In this document: positions 44,749 to 53,758 of the stretch, piece after piece
Position numbering within the stretch: position 1 is the stretch's first letter
How the letters are laid out: each line of letters starts with the position of its first letter
NCBI GenBank assembly: GCA_030428105.1
Contig: JAUIBE010000013.1
Location: forward strand, 27,388 to 91,387
Length of the DNA stretch: 64,000 nucleotides
Reading direction: 5' to 3'
Source of the DNA: Gammaproteobacteria bacterium
GTDB taxonomy: Bacteria > Pseudomonadota > Gammaproteobacteria > Xanthomonadales > SZUA-36
The notes under the pieces: generated by a model
Database searches by the model: none
What the model was told of the DNA's origin: nothing
Seen by the model: the letters and a program-made list of their open reading frames with translations, nothing else
Made by a program: the position numbers and the translations under genes

Positions 44749-45918
44749 CTATGAACTGCGCACTTGCTGGTAGCCCCATTCGAGCCAGGGCATCAGTGCT
44801 TCGAGGTCTTCATGGGGCACGGTGGCGCCACACCAGATGCGCAAACCCGGGGGCGCTGCGCGGTAGGCGCCAATGTCATAGGCCACGCCTTCTTCCGCCA
44901 GTAGCGCAACCAGCCGCTTGATGGCGTCCGCTTCCAGGTCCAGCGCCAGGCAAACGCTGGTGTTGGAGCGCGTGTCCGGGCGCGAGGCGAGGAACTGGAT
45001 CCAGTCATGTTGCTCCACGAAAGCTTCGATCACCGCCAGGTTTCGGCGTGACCTGCGGATGGCTTCATCCACGCCGCCGATTTCGCGCACCCACTGCAGG
45101 GCGTCGAGGTAGTCGGCCACGCACAGCATCGAGGGCGTGTTGATGGTGGAGCCCTGGAAAATGCCCTCGTTGAGCTTGCCGCCTTTTGTAAGCCGGAAAA
45201 TCTTCGGCAGTGGCCGCGGCGGTGGGCCGCTTTCGAGCCGCTCAACCGCGCGTGGGCTGAGGATCAGCATGCCGTGGGCGGCTTCGCCCCCCAGCACTTT
45301 TTGCCAACTGAAGGTGACCACGTCGAGCTTTTCCCATGGCATGGACATGGCGAACACCGCCGAGGTGGCGTCGCAAATGGTCAGGCCGCTGCGCTCATCG
45401 CTGATCCAGTCACCGTCGGGAACGCAGACGCCCGAGGTGGTGCCGTTCCAGGTGAACACGATGTCGTGTTCGGGGTTCGCCTGTGACAGGTCGGGCAGCT
45501 CGCCGTAATCCGCGGTGTAGCTGTGCAGGTCTTGCAGTTGCAGATGGTCGGCCAGGTCTGACTTCCAGCCCAGGCCAAACGACTCCCAGGCAAACACATC
45601 TACCGGACGCGGGCCCAACAGCGACCACAGTGCCATCTCGACGGCACCTGTATCGGAGGCCGGCACCACGCCCACCCGGTAGCCTTCGGGCAGGCCAAGC
45701 AGGGCCGCGGTTTCATCGCAGGCGCGACGCAGGCGCTCTTTACCCGGCTGTCCGCGATGGGAGCGGCCCAGCGTATCGAGTTCAAGGGCGGAAACGTCGT
45801 AGCCCGGCCGTTTTCGGCAGGGCCCGGAAGAAAAATTCGGACTCTGCGGCCGAATCGCGGGCTTCACGTCATGCACTGGGTTGGACACTTTGGGGGAACT
45901 CGATGGGTTTATTGCCAA
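44749..45918 (-). CDS. serC: Phosphoserine aminotransferase (SerC)
   Basis: The protein is up to 389 aa. It makes phosphoserine from 3-phosphohydroxypyruvate and glutamate. [36 protein letters not shown] and the PLP-lysine segment [14 protein letters not shown] are present. These match the alphaproteobacterial/archaeal SerC branch rather than the E. coli type. The start is uncertain: the frame opens with a TTG at 45918 close to GGAA, and GTG codons 11 and 16 codons in are alternatives. It is co-transcribed with serA. Confidence 0.9.
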   Translation of the reverse strand: MAINPSSSPKVSNPVHDVKPAIRPQSPNFSSGPCRKRPGYDVSALELDTLGRSHRGQPGKERLRRACDETAALLGLPEGYRVGVVPASDTGAVEMALWSLLGPRPVDVFAWESFGLGWKSDLADHLQLQDLHSYTADYGELPDLSQANPEHDIVFTWNGTTSGVCVPDGDWISDERSGLTICDATSAVFAMSMPWEKLDVVTFSWQKVLGGEAAHGMLILSPRAVERLESGPPPRPLPKIFRLTKGGKLNEGIFQGSTINTPSMLCVADYLDALQWVREIGGVDEAIRRSRRNLAVIEAFVEQHDWIQFLASRPDTRSNTSVCLALDLEADAIKRLVALLAEEGVAYDIGAYRAAPPGLRIWCGATVPHEDLEALMPWLEWGYQQVRSS

Positions 45919-46114
45919 TTCCAGGGAATATTGTACCGCGCAGCTTCACCGAACCCCATGACCGAATGATGAAAAAAACAGACTAATTCGGCATGGCCTT
46001 ATAAGCGTGGCGTTGAATCTTGCGCCTGGAACGCTTTGTCTTGGACAAGTTTTCGGAACAAGCGGCATAATGTGGACCGACCCGGGATGAGGATCTCTGC
46101 AGGAGGCAGCCACA

Positions 46115-47758
46115 ATGTTGAGTCAAGACAACACCCTGATCGGACATATCGTCGAGGCCACGGCCGGCTACTTTCGCGCACGCATGATCGCAGGCCAGGA
46201 CGGGTTCAAGGAATCGGTAACCATTGGCGACGAGACCTACCACCCGGGACGGGTCGGCAGCTACCTGATGGTGAAACAGGCCGGCGCGGAAATCCTGGTG
46301 ATGCTGGAAAGCATCTGGGAAGACGTCGATTCCGAGGGCGAAGTGGCCTACATGACCCAGCTCGCCCCGATGGGCGAATTCCGCGGCGAGGAAAGCTTCG
46401 ACCGCGGCGTCCGCAACTACCCGACTACCGGCGCCGAGGTGCACCTTTCCAGCGGTCGACGCCTGGCCACCGTGTTCGGCGGTTTCAGCACCAGCGGCTT
46501 CAAGGTGGGCACGCTCAGCACCTCTTCCAGCACCAATATTTACTTTGACGCGGGCGCCTTTTACGGCCGCCACACCGCGATCCTCGGGCAAACCGGTTCG
46601 GGTAAATCCTGGTCCGTCACCAGCTTTATCCAGTCCACCCTGAAGGCCATGCCCAACGCCCACATCGTGCTAATGGATTTGCACGGCGAATACAGCCACA
46701 AGCAGGGCGACTCCACCACCATCTCGCCGTTCCCGATGAGCAAGGTACGCTGCATCCAGGCCAAGGACCTGGAGTTTCCGTACTGGATGCTGACTTTCGA
46801 AGAACAGGTGGAGCTGTTTATTGACGAGGAAGACCCCAACGCCTCGATCCAGTCCGCCTACATGCGCGCCACCATGCTGGACCTGAAGCGCGAGGCCAAC
46901 AAGCACCTCGACCTGGGCAACGTCACGGTGGACTCGCCGGTGTACTACAACATCGAGGAAATGATGGCGCGCATGAAAGCCGCCAACGAGCGCACCGCCG
47001 ACTTTGGTAAGACCAAGGAAGCGCTCTACGGCCGCTTCGACCACATGCTGATTCGCATGAACAGCATGATCTCTGACAGCCGCTACGATTTCCTGCTGCG
47101 GCCGAAAAAGCGCACCGGCACCGAAACCCTGCCCGACCTGATGCGGGACTTTATCGGCCTGGGCCAGCGCAAAGCCGCCATTACCGTGCTCGACCTTTCG
47201 GCGGTGCCCTTCGACGTGGTGCCAATGGTGACCGCGCTGGTTGGCCGCATGGCCTTTGAGTTCAACTACTGGAACCCGCGCTGCACCGAGTTCCCGATTT
47301 ACCTGATCTGCGAGGAGGCGCACCAATACATTCCGCGCGCCGACAGCCGCAAGTTCCGCCGCTCTCGCCGCGCCATCGAGTTTATTGCCAAGAACGGCCG
47401 TAAGTACGGCGTGGGCCTGTGCGTGGTTACCCAGCGCCCGGCTGACCTTTCCGAAACCGTGCTGTCGCAGTGCAACACCTTTATCTGCCTGCGCATCGCC
47501 AACCCGGACGACCAGAAATACGTGCGCTCGCTGGTCCCCGATGCAGCCCGCAGCACCTTCGCGGCCCTGCCTGCCCTGTCGCGCGGTGAGGCCATCGCCA
47601 TGGGCGAGGCTGTTCCCATGCCGGTTCGTTTCCAGGTGACCATGCCTGAGCCGCCACCCAACTCACCGTCGATCGACTACGCCACTTACTGGCAGGAAGA
47701 AGATATCGAGATTGATATCGACGACATCGTCGATCGCTGGCACAAGCAGTTGAGATAG
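46115..47758 (+). CDS. HerA-like hexameric ATPase
   Basis: The protein is 547 aa after a strong AGGAGG site. An N-terminal beta-barrel HAS-like domain (about 1-150, DNTLIGHIVEATAGYFRARM) precedes the FtsK/HerA ATPase with Walker A GQTGSGKSWS, MDLHGEYSH, Walker B IYLICEEAHQYIP and the arginine-finger region VTQRPADLSETVLSQ. HerA motors pump DNA, usually with a NurA nuclease, and also occur in defence systems. No nuclease or other defence gene is adjacent; a cation antiporter gene follows 21 nt later. Confidence 0.88.
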   Translation: MLSQDNTLIGHIVEATAGYFRARMIAGQDGFKESVTIGDETYHPGRVGSYLMVKQAGAEILVMLESIWEDVDSEGEVAYMTQLAPMGEFRGEESFDRGVRNYPTTGAEVHLSSGRRLATVFGGFSTSGFKVGTLSTSSSTNIYFDAGAFYGRHTAILGQTGSGKSWSVTSFIQSTLKAMPNAHIVLMDLHGEYSHKQGDSTTISPFPMSKVRCIQAKDLEFPYWMLTFEEQVELFIDEEDPNASIQSAYMRATMLDLKREANKHLDLGNVTVDSPVYYNIEEMMARMKAANERTADFGKTKEALYGRFDHMLIRMNSMISDSRYDFLLRPKKRTGTETLPDLMRDFIGLGQRKAAITVLDLSAVPFDVVPMVTALVGRMAFEFNYWNPRCTEFPIYLICEEAHQYIPRADSRKFRRSRRAIEFIAKNGRKYGVGLCVVTQRPADLSETVLSQCNTFICLRIANPDDQKYVRSLVPDAARSTFAALPALSRGEAIAMGEAVPMPVRFQVTMPEPPPNSPSIDYATYWQEEDIEIDIDDIVDRWHKQLR

Positions 47759-47779
47759 CGGGGAGGGAACGCGCGCAAC

Positions 47780-48949
47780 GTGGACGAAACGTCCATTGTC
47801 TTTACGCTGTTCCTCGTCTTCACCGGCGCGGCCCTCGCCGCAACCCTGGCGCTTTATGCCCGCCAGGCCCTGATCGTCGGCTACATTTTCCTCGGTGTCC
47901 TGCTTGGGCCCTGGGGCGCCGGGCTGGTCTCAGACACCCTCCTGATTGCCGACATGGCCCATGTTGGCATCATTTTCCTGTTGTTCCTGCTGGGGCTGAA
48001 CCTGACCCCGCAAAAACTCGGCACCCTGCTGCGCCAGACCCTGGTGGTGACGTTTGTCAGCTCGCTCATCTTTTGCGCGGCGGGCTGGGTGATTGCGCGG
48101 GCGTTTGGCTTTTCGCCGTTCGAGAGTTTGCTGGTGGGCGCGGCGGCGATGTTTTCCAGCACCATCGTCGGTATCAAGCTGCTGCCCACCACTGTGCTGC
48201 ACCACCGCCACATGGGCGAGGTGATTATCAGCGTACTGCTGCTACAGGATTTGCTGGCGATCATCGTGATGCTGGTGGTGCAAAGTCCCGAGCGCGAGGG
48301 CATCAGCCTGCTGGAAGTCGGCTGGCTGATTACCGCCCTGCCCATCCTGATCGCGGTGGCGTTCCTGCTGGAGCGATTCGTACTACTTCCGTTGCTGCGG
48401 CGCTTCGACCGGGTGGTCGAGTACATTTTCCTGCTCACCCTGGCGTGGTGCCTGGGCATTGCCGAGCTGGCCGAGGCGATGGGGCTTTCTTACGAGATTG
48501 GCGCCTTTATTGCCGGCATCGCGATTGCCGCCAACCCGATCGCCTTGTACATCGCCGAGAGCCTCAAGCCGCTGCGCGATTTCTTCCTGGTGCTGTTTTT
48601 CTTCGCCATCGGCGCCAGCCTGAACCTGGAAGCGGCCAGCCACGTGGTGGTGCCAGCCCTGGTGCTTGCCGTGGTGATGGTGCTGCTCAAGCCGGTGGTC
48701 TACCGCGCAGTGTTCGGCACCGTGGCGGAATCGAAAAAACTGGTCTGGGAATCCGGCTGGCGCCTGGGCCAGATGAGCGAATTTTCGCTACTGATCACCT
48801 TCCTTGCCCTGGAAAACGCACGCATCGGCAATGACGCGGTGTACATGATCCAGCTGGCAACCCTGATCACCTTCGTGATCTCGTCATCGATTGTCGTGCT
48901 GCGTTTTCCAACGCCGGTGGCGACCAACGAAAAGCTGCGCAGGGACTAA
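47780..48949 (+). CDS. CPA2 family cation/proton antiporter without TrkA-N domain
   Basis: The protein is 389 aa, GTG start after GGGGAGGG. It has about 11-12 membrane helices; IFLLFLLGLNLTPQKLG, FSSTIVGIKLLPT and EIGAFIAGIAIAANP match the Na+/H+ exchanger domain of KefB-type proteins. The RCK domain seen in the antiporter at 21000-22886 is absent and the protein stops after the membrane part. It is in a two-gene unit with the HerA-like gene and is followed by the second copy of the structured repeat. Confidence 0.9.
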   Translation: MDETSIVFTLFLVFTGAALAATLALYARQALIVGYIFLGVLLGPWGAGLVSDTLLIADMAHVGIIFLLFLLGLNLTPQKLGTLLRQTLVVTFVSSLIFCAAGWVIARAFGFSPFESLLVGAAAMFSSTIVGIKLLPTTVLHHRHMGEVIISVLLLQDLLAIIVMLVVQSPEREGISLLEVGWLITALPILIAVAFLLERFVLLPLLRRFDRVVEYIFLLTLAWCLGIAELAEAMGLSYEIGAFIAGIAIAANPIALYIAESLKPLRDFFLVLFFFAIGASLNLEAASHVVVPALVLAVVMVLLKPVVYRAVFGTVAESKKLVWESGWRLGQMSEFSLLITFLALENARIGNDAVYMIQLATLITFVISSSIVVLRFPTPVATNEKLRRD

Positions 48950-48972
48950 TTCGAAGGAAGAAGCGCGCCACC

Positions 48973-49499
48973 GTCATCCCGGAAGGCCGAGTAGGCCTAT
49001 CCGGGACCCACCGGCGGAACAGCAGCTTCACCTGAGAGGCACAGACGTGGCCGTCCCAACCAGGGGTTTCACCCGCGTGTCTGCTTGAATGGCCTCAAGG
49101 CGCATCCGAAGCTTTGCCTCTGACTCGCCTTGGCCTACCCGCCCAGCTCGTTGCGTTTTGTGGGCGCGGCCATACAGTGCGTCCTTGCACTGGATGGCCT
49201 AACCGGGCGTCCCTGCCCGGTTGCCCAGTCTCTGCACTCCCTGTGCGGCATCCAAGCTTAAGGCCACGGGGTAAAACCCCTGGTTGGGTCGGCCCGGGTG
49301 GCGCATGCGTTTCAAGCCGCGGAATGGGGTGCTTCACCCGCGACCTTAAATTACAGGACGTAATTTAAGAGCCCCATGGACGGGTTTATGCGTGTCGCGG
49401 GGGAAGCACCCCATTCCGCGGCCACACCTCTGCCACCCGTGCAACACTTCTGCTCAGCCGGTGGGTCCCGGATAACGCTACCCGCGTTTCCGGGATGAC
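48973..49499. repeat. Large structured inverted-repeat element, copy 2
   Basis: This is a 527-bp copy of the element at 29734-30259, in the same orientation. End repeats are 48973-49014 and 49458-49499. The internal hairpin at 49168-49199 reads GGCCAT-a-CAGTGC/GCACTG-g-ATGGCC; three base pairs differ from copy 1 and all three change on both sides. The 28-nt arms 49317-49344 and 49394-49421 pair with a single mismatch and enclose the same perfect CTTAAATTAC/GTAATTTAAG (49345-49369). The right-end hairpin uses AACGC/GCGTT where the left end uses AGGCC/GGCCT. A further REP-like half unit, TTCCGGGATGACGG, follows at about 49512. Confidence 0.85.
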
Positions 49500-49549
49500 G
49501 GAGGTTCCAAATTCCGGGATGACGGGGGAGTCGAACCTCTCGGGTAACC

Positions 49550-50224
49550 TTAGTCGGAATCCCAGTAGGGCTTCGAGGCCATCAACATTTCGACGGTACC
49601 GTCGCCCATCAGCATTGCGCGCTCAATTTTGAATACGGTCAGCATCTCGGCCAGTTCCGCTTGCGGATGGGGCCGGTACTCGAGGCCGGGCAGGCGGCAG
49701 GGCTTGAGGCGAAAGGTCTTGTCATCGACGATGGCGTACTCGGCCAGGTCGCTGGCGGTTAGCACACTGTGCACGCCCAGGGCGTGGGCCCGGGTTCGTT
49801 TGTGCAGGTGCGGCTCCAGCGCGCCGCAGAGTGCGCGGATGGCGGGGCCGGTCATGTATTGCATGACATCCCAGAACAGGCAAATGTCGTACTTCTCGCT
49901 CTTCGGTAGCGCCAGGGCCTTGCGAAAACCCGGTGAAAGCTCGGCTTCCGATTTACTGCCCTGGTCTTCCAGCAACGAAGGGCTGGCGTAAAGGTCGAGA
50001 AACTGCAGGCGGCACTTGAAGCGTGAGAAGAAGTCGACGGTTTCAGGCTGGGCGCAGCCAACTTCGAGCACCCGCAGGCGCTCGCCCGGGTCGACATGGG
50101 AAAACAGCTCAGGGAAGAGCCGTGCGCTCTTGACCTTTCCACCCGCGGGCATGCCGGCGGGCGAGGCGCCCGCCGTCGATGCCGCTACTGGAGATGCCCG
50201 GTTGCCCGCACTGATCGGATCCAC
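49550..50224 (-). CDS. Methyltransferase-like protein next to bactofilin
   Basis: Up to 224 aa, apparently from a GTG 39 nt after the bactofilin stop; an ATG at codon 24 is an alternative start. The centre looks like a Rossmann methyltransferase: LRVLEVGCAQPETVDFF (motif I), LQFLDLYASPSLL (motif II) and DICLFWDVMQYMTG (motif IV). Motif I has Cys-Ala instead of the usual Gly-x-Gly, so SAM binding is doubtful. Pairing with a bactofilin hints at a cell-envelope or localisation role, but this is inference. Confidence 0.65.
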   Translation of the reverse strand: MDPISAGNRASPVAASTAGASPAGMPAGGKVKSARLFPELFSHVDPGERLRVLEVGCAQPETVDFFSRFKCRLQFLDLYASPSLLEDQGSKSEAELSPGFRKALALPKSEKYDICLFWDVMQYMTGPAIRALCGALEPHLHKRTRAHALGVHSVLTASDLAEYAIVDDKTFRLKPCRLPGLEYRPHPQAELAEMLTVFKIERAMLMGDGTVEMLMASKPYWDSD

Positions 50225-50263
50225 TCGCTGGTACGCTCGCTGGACTGCTCAGCCGGACAGGGA

Positions 50264-50821
50264 TCAGCTGCTCTTGGCAGACAGTGCGGCTTCCTTGTCC
50301 CCGCTCTCGAGCTTCATCGGCTGGGTGGCGCTGGGCGACTGGCCGTTGGTCTTCTTGGCCAGGGCCTCGGCCTGGGCCTTGGCTGAATCACCCGGATCCA
50401 TATCAATGCTGCCCTTGAATATGGCGCCATCCTCAAGGGTGACGCGGGGGGCCTTGATGTTGCCGCGAACATTGCCGGAACGGGTGATCACCACCTTTTC
50501 CTGGCCAATGATGTCGCCATCGACGCGGCCGTCGATCTTGACGATCCGGGCGGAAACATCGGCTTTGACAATGCCGGTCTTGCCTACCTGGACCTCGTTA
50601 GAGTCCAGCTTAAGGCTTCCTTCCAGTTTGCCGTCGATGGTCAGGTCTTCATCGCCGGTGATATCGCCGTTTACCTGGATTCCTGTTCCAATCATCGCAA
50701 CTCTCCTTGCTGGCTGGCTCGGCAGGTCTGCCGCGGTCCTTGCGCTTCCTTGCGCGTTGTCCTGCAAGTTCCCCTTGGCCTCGTTCTGGCCCAACTTGCT
50801 GTTACGCTGCTTATCAAACAT
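50264..50821 (-). CDS. Bactofilin (polymer-forming cytoskeletal protein)
   Basis: The 185-aa protein has an unstructured, polar N-terminus (1-40), a right-handed beta-helix core (about 42-145: IQVNGDITGDEDLTIDGKLEG, KIDGRVDGDIIGQEKVVI, NVRGNIKAPRVTLEDGAIF) and a low-complexity tail. Bactofilins self-assemble into filaments without nucleotide and place cell-wall or envelope enzymes. There is no adjacent M23 peptidase, the common partner; the neighbour is a methyltransferase-like gene. Confidence 0.93.
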   Translation of the reverse strand: MFDKQRNSKLGQNEAKGNLQDNAQGSARTAADLPSQPARRVAMIGTGIQVNGDITGDEDLTIDGKLEGSLKLDSNEVQVGKTGIVKADVSARIVKIDGRVDGDIIGQEKVVITRSGNVRGNIKAPRVTLEDGAIFKGSIDMDPGDSAKAQAEALAKKTNGQSPSATQPMKLESGDKEAALSAKSS

Positions 50822-50983
50822 CGGTCATTCCATTCCATGTTTTTGAAAGGGGGGCTGGTCATCGTATCAAGTTGATGGCTGGGCCACCAGTAGATCGTTC
50901 GCTGCGAAACCAGGACCCGGCAACCATCGCATGGCGCGTAAATCTGCTTGATCACCCGCCCTGGGGCGTATAAGAATCTGCCG

Positions 50984-52465
50984 ATGCACCGAATAGCTAT
51001 CCTGTTGCCGGCCGTCCTGCTGACCGCCTGCGCCAGCCTTGGCGAGCCGTCCGCCCCCGCAATGGCCGCCGCGCAACGGCTGCCGTTGGAGGTCTGCCAG
51101 CTGGATGGGATCGAAGAGCCGCTGCTTTGCGGCACTTACGCTGCGCCGCTCGATTACAACGCGCCCAACGGCGCCACCATCAACATCAAGGTAGTAGTCA
51201 TTCCGGCGCTGGACGGCAACCCGCAAAACCAGGCCTGGACCGAACACCAGGGAGGGCCAGGACGCGAAGCGCTGCCCGTGGCGCGTTTTTTCACCAACAC
51301 CCAGGCGGGGCGGCAGTTCCGGGAGAACCGTGACATCGTGCTGATGGACCAGCGCGGGGTGGGTGAGTCTGGCGGGCTGTATTGCGAGGCAATGATCCAC
51401 CTGCCGGTATTGGCGCCCTATTACACCGAGGAAAAGGTGCGCGCCTGCCGCGAGGAAATGGAAAGCCAGGGCGTTGACCTTGCCGGCTACTCCACGCTGG
51501 CAGCGGTGGACGACCTGGAGGCGGTTCGACAGTGGCTGGGCTACCCGCAATTCGATGTCGGCGGCTGGTCTTACGGCTCACGCTTCATGCTCACTTACGC
51601 CAACCGCTATCCGGATAGCGTGCGCACCCTGATGGTGGCGCTGCCCACCCTGTTCGACTATCGGCGGCCACTGGATTGGGCACGGTTTGGTGAGGAAGCA
51701 CTCAACAAGCTGTTCGCCGATTGCGCTGAAACACCGCGCTGCAACCTGGTGTTTCCGAACCTCCGGGGCGACTACGCGACGGCGCTGGCGCGCCTGGAAC
51801 GCAAGCCCGTGACCGTCGAATTCCACAACCCGGTGACCGGGCAGGACGAACAGGCGCTGGTCGATCGCAACCGTTTTATCGAGGAACTCCAGGTGGCCAT
51901 GCTGCGAGTCAGCGGTTCGCGGATGATTCCCCTGGCCATTCACGAGGCGGCGAAGGGAGCGATGGACCCATTTATCGAACTTGCAGTGCCCGCGCGTGCG
52001 CCGCGGCCAATCTCCGAGGCCCAGTATCTTTCCATCGTGTGCCCGGAAGAAACCGCCTTCTTTGGTGAACAGGAAGCCGAAAAGGCTGCACAGGGCGCCT
52101 CTTTTGGAATGTATTACGTCGATGAGTTCAAGATGGCCTGCGCCGCCTGGGGCTTGCCGCCACACCCCGGGTACCCGCTTGAATGGACCCGGCCGCAAGT
52201 ACCCGCGCTGGTTATTTCCGGGGGAAGGGACCCGATTACGCCCACCGAGTACGGCGAGCGCATCGCCGCATCGCTGCCCAATGCATTACACATCGATATC
52301 GCGCTGATGCCGCACGATTTTACCGGGCTGCCAGGTTCAGAGTGCCTCGACACCATCCTGCTTGAATTCCTTGAGTCCGGCTCGGAGAGAAACCTGGACA
52401 CCTCCTGCCTGCAATATATCCACGCGCCACCGTTTACGCTGGAGCTTGCTGAAGAAGAGAAATAA
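50984..52465 (+). CDS. TAP-like alpha/beta hydrolase lipoprotein (tripeptidyl aminopeptidase type)
   Basis: The protein is 493 aa from MHRIAILLPAVLLTAC, whose lipobox LTAC fixes the start. Core motifs: EHQGGPGREA (oxyanion), DIVLMDQRGVGESGG, nucleophile elbow VGGWSYGSRFML, and the C-terminal TAP-like part with acid SGGRDPITPTEYG and His in LMPHDFTGLPG. The layout matches secreted tripeptidyl aminopeptidases and proline iminopeptidase relatives. It would trim peptides at the cell surface, in keeping with the other peptidases here. Confidence 0.9.
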   Translation: MHRIAILLPAVLLTACASLGEPSAPAMAAAQRLPLEVCQLDGIEEPLLCGTYAAPLDYNAPNGATINIKVVVIPALDGNPQNQAWTEHQGGPGREALPVARFFTNTQAGRQFRENRDIVLMDQRGVGESGGLYCEAMIHLPVLAPYYTEEKVRACREEMESQGVDLAGYSTLAAVDDLEAVRQWLGYPQFDVGGWSYGSRFMLTYANRYPDSVRTLMVALPTLFDYRRPLDWARFGEEALNKLFADCAETPRCNLVFPNLRGDYATALARLERKPVTVEFHNPVTGQDEQALVDRNRFIEELQVAMLRVSGSRMIPLAIHEAAKGAMDPFIELAVPARAPRPISEAQYLSIVCPEETAFFGEQEAEKAAQGASFGMYYVDEFKMACAAWGLPPHPGYPLEWTRPQVPALVISGGRDPITPTEYGERIAASLPNALHIDIALMPHDFTGLPGSECLDTILLEFLESGSERNLDTSCLQYIHAPPFTLELAEEEK

Positions 52466-52473
52466 AAGACCGG

Positions 52474-53601
52474 CTATTCGGCCGTGTCTTCGGAAGTCTC
52501 GAACGGAATCCGGATATGAATGGTCAGGCCGTGCGGCTCGGTCTTGCTGAGGCGGAATGAATGGCGATTGCCATACAGTTCCACCAGCCGTTCACGGGTA
52601 TTGCGCAGGCCAACACCGTTGGATTCGGGCGGCTCGCCATCAACCAGCTGCAGGCCCGGCCCGTCATCGCTGAGCTCGATCAGCAAGTCACCGGCAAATA
52701 CCTTGGCGGCAATGCGCAGGTGGCCCCCGCCCTCCGACTGGACGATGCCGTACTTGATGGCGTTCTCCACCAGCGGCTGCATCAGCAGGCTGGGAATCAG
52801 CGCGCGTTCTGAATCCTCGGAAATATCCAGGTCCAGGTTCAGGCGTTCTTCAAAGCGCACCTTCTCGATATCCAGGTACAGTTTCAGCGCCTGCAGCTCC
52901 TGGCGCAGGGTGATCTTCTGCATCGGGTCGTTGTCGAGCGAGTAACGCAGGAAGCTCGACATCTTGGTGACCATGCGATTGGCGAGCTCGGTCTGCTGCT
53001 CGAGAATCAATGTCGAAATGGCGTTCAGCGTGTTAAACAGGAAATGCGGGTTGAGCTGGTAACGCAGCATCTTGAGCTGGGCTTCATGCGCCATGGCCGC
53101 CGACTTGAGCGCACTCTCGCGCATTTCGCGGAACAGGCGGGCGTACTTGATGGCGAAGTACAGCGTGCTCCAGGCCAGCATCACCGTCAGGCTGCCGGTA
53201 AAGCTTTCCAGGAAGGAGACCCGCTCGTACAGCTCGGCGGCCGGGCCCATCTTCTCCAGCCACTCGGAAATATCCTTCTTGGATTCGATCCAGTTGACGT
53301 ACAGCGCGGAGCGCGCCTGAATCCACAACCACCCCGCCGCGGCGCTGCCAGCCACGAACGCTACCACCCGCACCCAAACCGGGCGGGTCCAGATAAAACG
53401 GTAGACCAGGCGCAGGCCAAGCGTAATCACCAGGCCGATCGCGGTAATCATGGCCACGTAGGAAAAGTAGTTGGGAATAAACTCGCCCAGCGTGACCTGG
53501 GTGTAGGCCCATTTACCCAGAAGGCCCCACGCCAGCCAGCCCCCGATCTGGAGTATCCAAAACAGGCGCTTCTGGTCTGTCATTAGACTGGGCGCATTCA
53601 T
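52474..53601 (-). CDS. LytS/YehU-type sensor histidine kinase
   Basis: About 375 aa. Four or so N-terminal membrane helices (to about residue 165) lack a recognisable sensor domain. The His_kinase (LytS) domain has the phospho-acceptor His in YQLNPHFLFNTLNAIS, followed by an ATPase domain with LVENAIKYGI and SDDGPGLQL. Kinases of this class usually sit beside a LytTR response regulator; none is present in the window. The start is uncertain (ATG at 53601, or TTG two codons upstream); no good ribosome site is visible. It converges with the lipoprotein gene, 8 nt apart. Confidence 0.9.
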   Translation of the reverse strand: MNAPSLMTDQKRLFWILQIGGWLAWGLLGKWAYTQVTLGEFIPNYFSYVAMITAIGLVITLGLRLVYRFIWTRPVWVRVVAFVAGSAAAGWLWIQARSALYVNWIESKKDISEWLEKMGPAAELYERVSFLESFTGSLTVMLAWSTLYFAIKYARLFREMRESALKSAAMAHEAQLKMLRYQLNPHFLFNTLNAISTLILEQQTELANRMVTKMSSFLRYSLDNDPMQKITLRQELQALKLYLDIEKVRFEERLNLDLDISEDSERALIPSLLMQPLVENAIKYGIVQSEGGGHLRIAAKVFAGDLLIELSDDGPGLQLVDGEPPESNGVGLRNTRERLVELYGNRHSFRLSKTEPHGLTIHIRIPFETSEDTAE

Positions 53602-53697
53602 CTTCAAATTTTAAAGCCTGGGCAATGCGGTACGTTGGCAGTTCGTCGCCTGCGCCACATCGCTGGTCTCATCCCGGCTGCGAGTGTAGCGCGAGCC

Positions 53698-53725
53698 GGC
53701 CGCTCCCCGCCATGGGGAAGCGGCC
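53698..53725. terminator. Stem-loop after the exported methyltransferase gene
   Basis: GGCCGCTCCCC, loop GCCAT, GGGGAAGCGGCC: an 11-bp GC stem with one bulge, 33 nt downstream of the methyltransferase stop. There is no T-run on the minus strand, so it may protect or only help end the transcript. Confidence 0.4.
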
Positions 53726-53758
53726 AGCCGAGCGATTTAAAGGTTTTCTCAGGAAAAA

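Noticed and set aside
46115..48949. Known HerA-based defence system
   Set aside because: No DUF4297, Sir2, NurA or other known partner is present next to the HerA-like gene, so it is only listed as a possibility.
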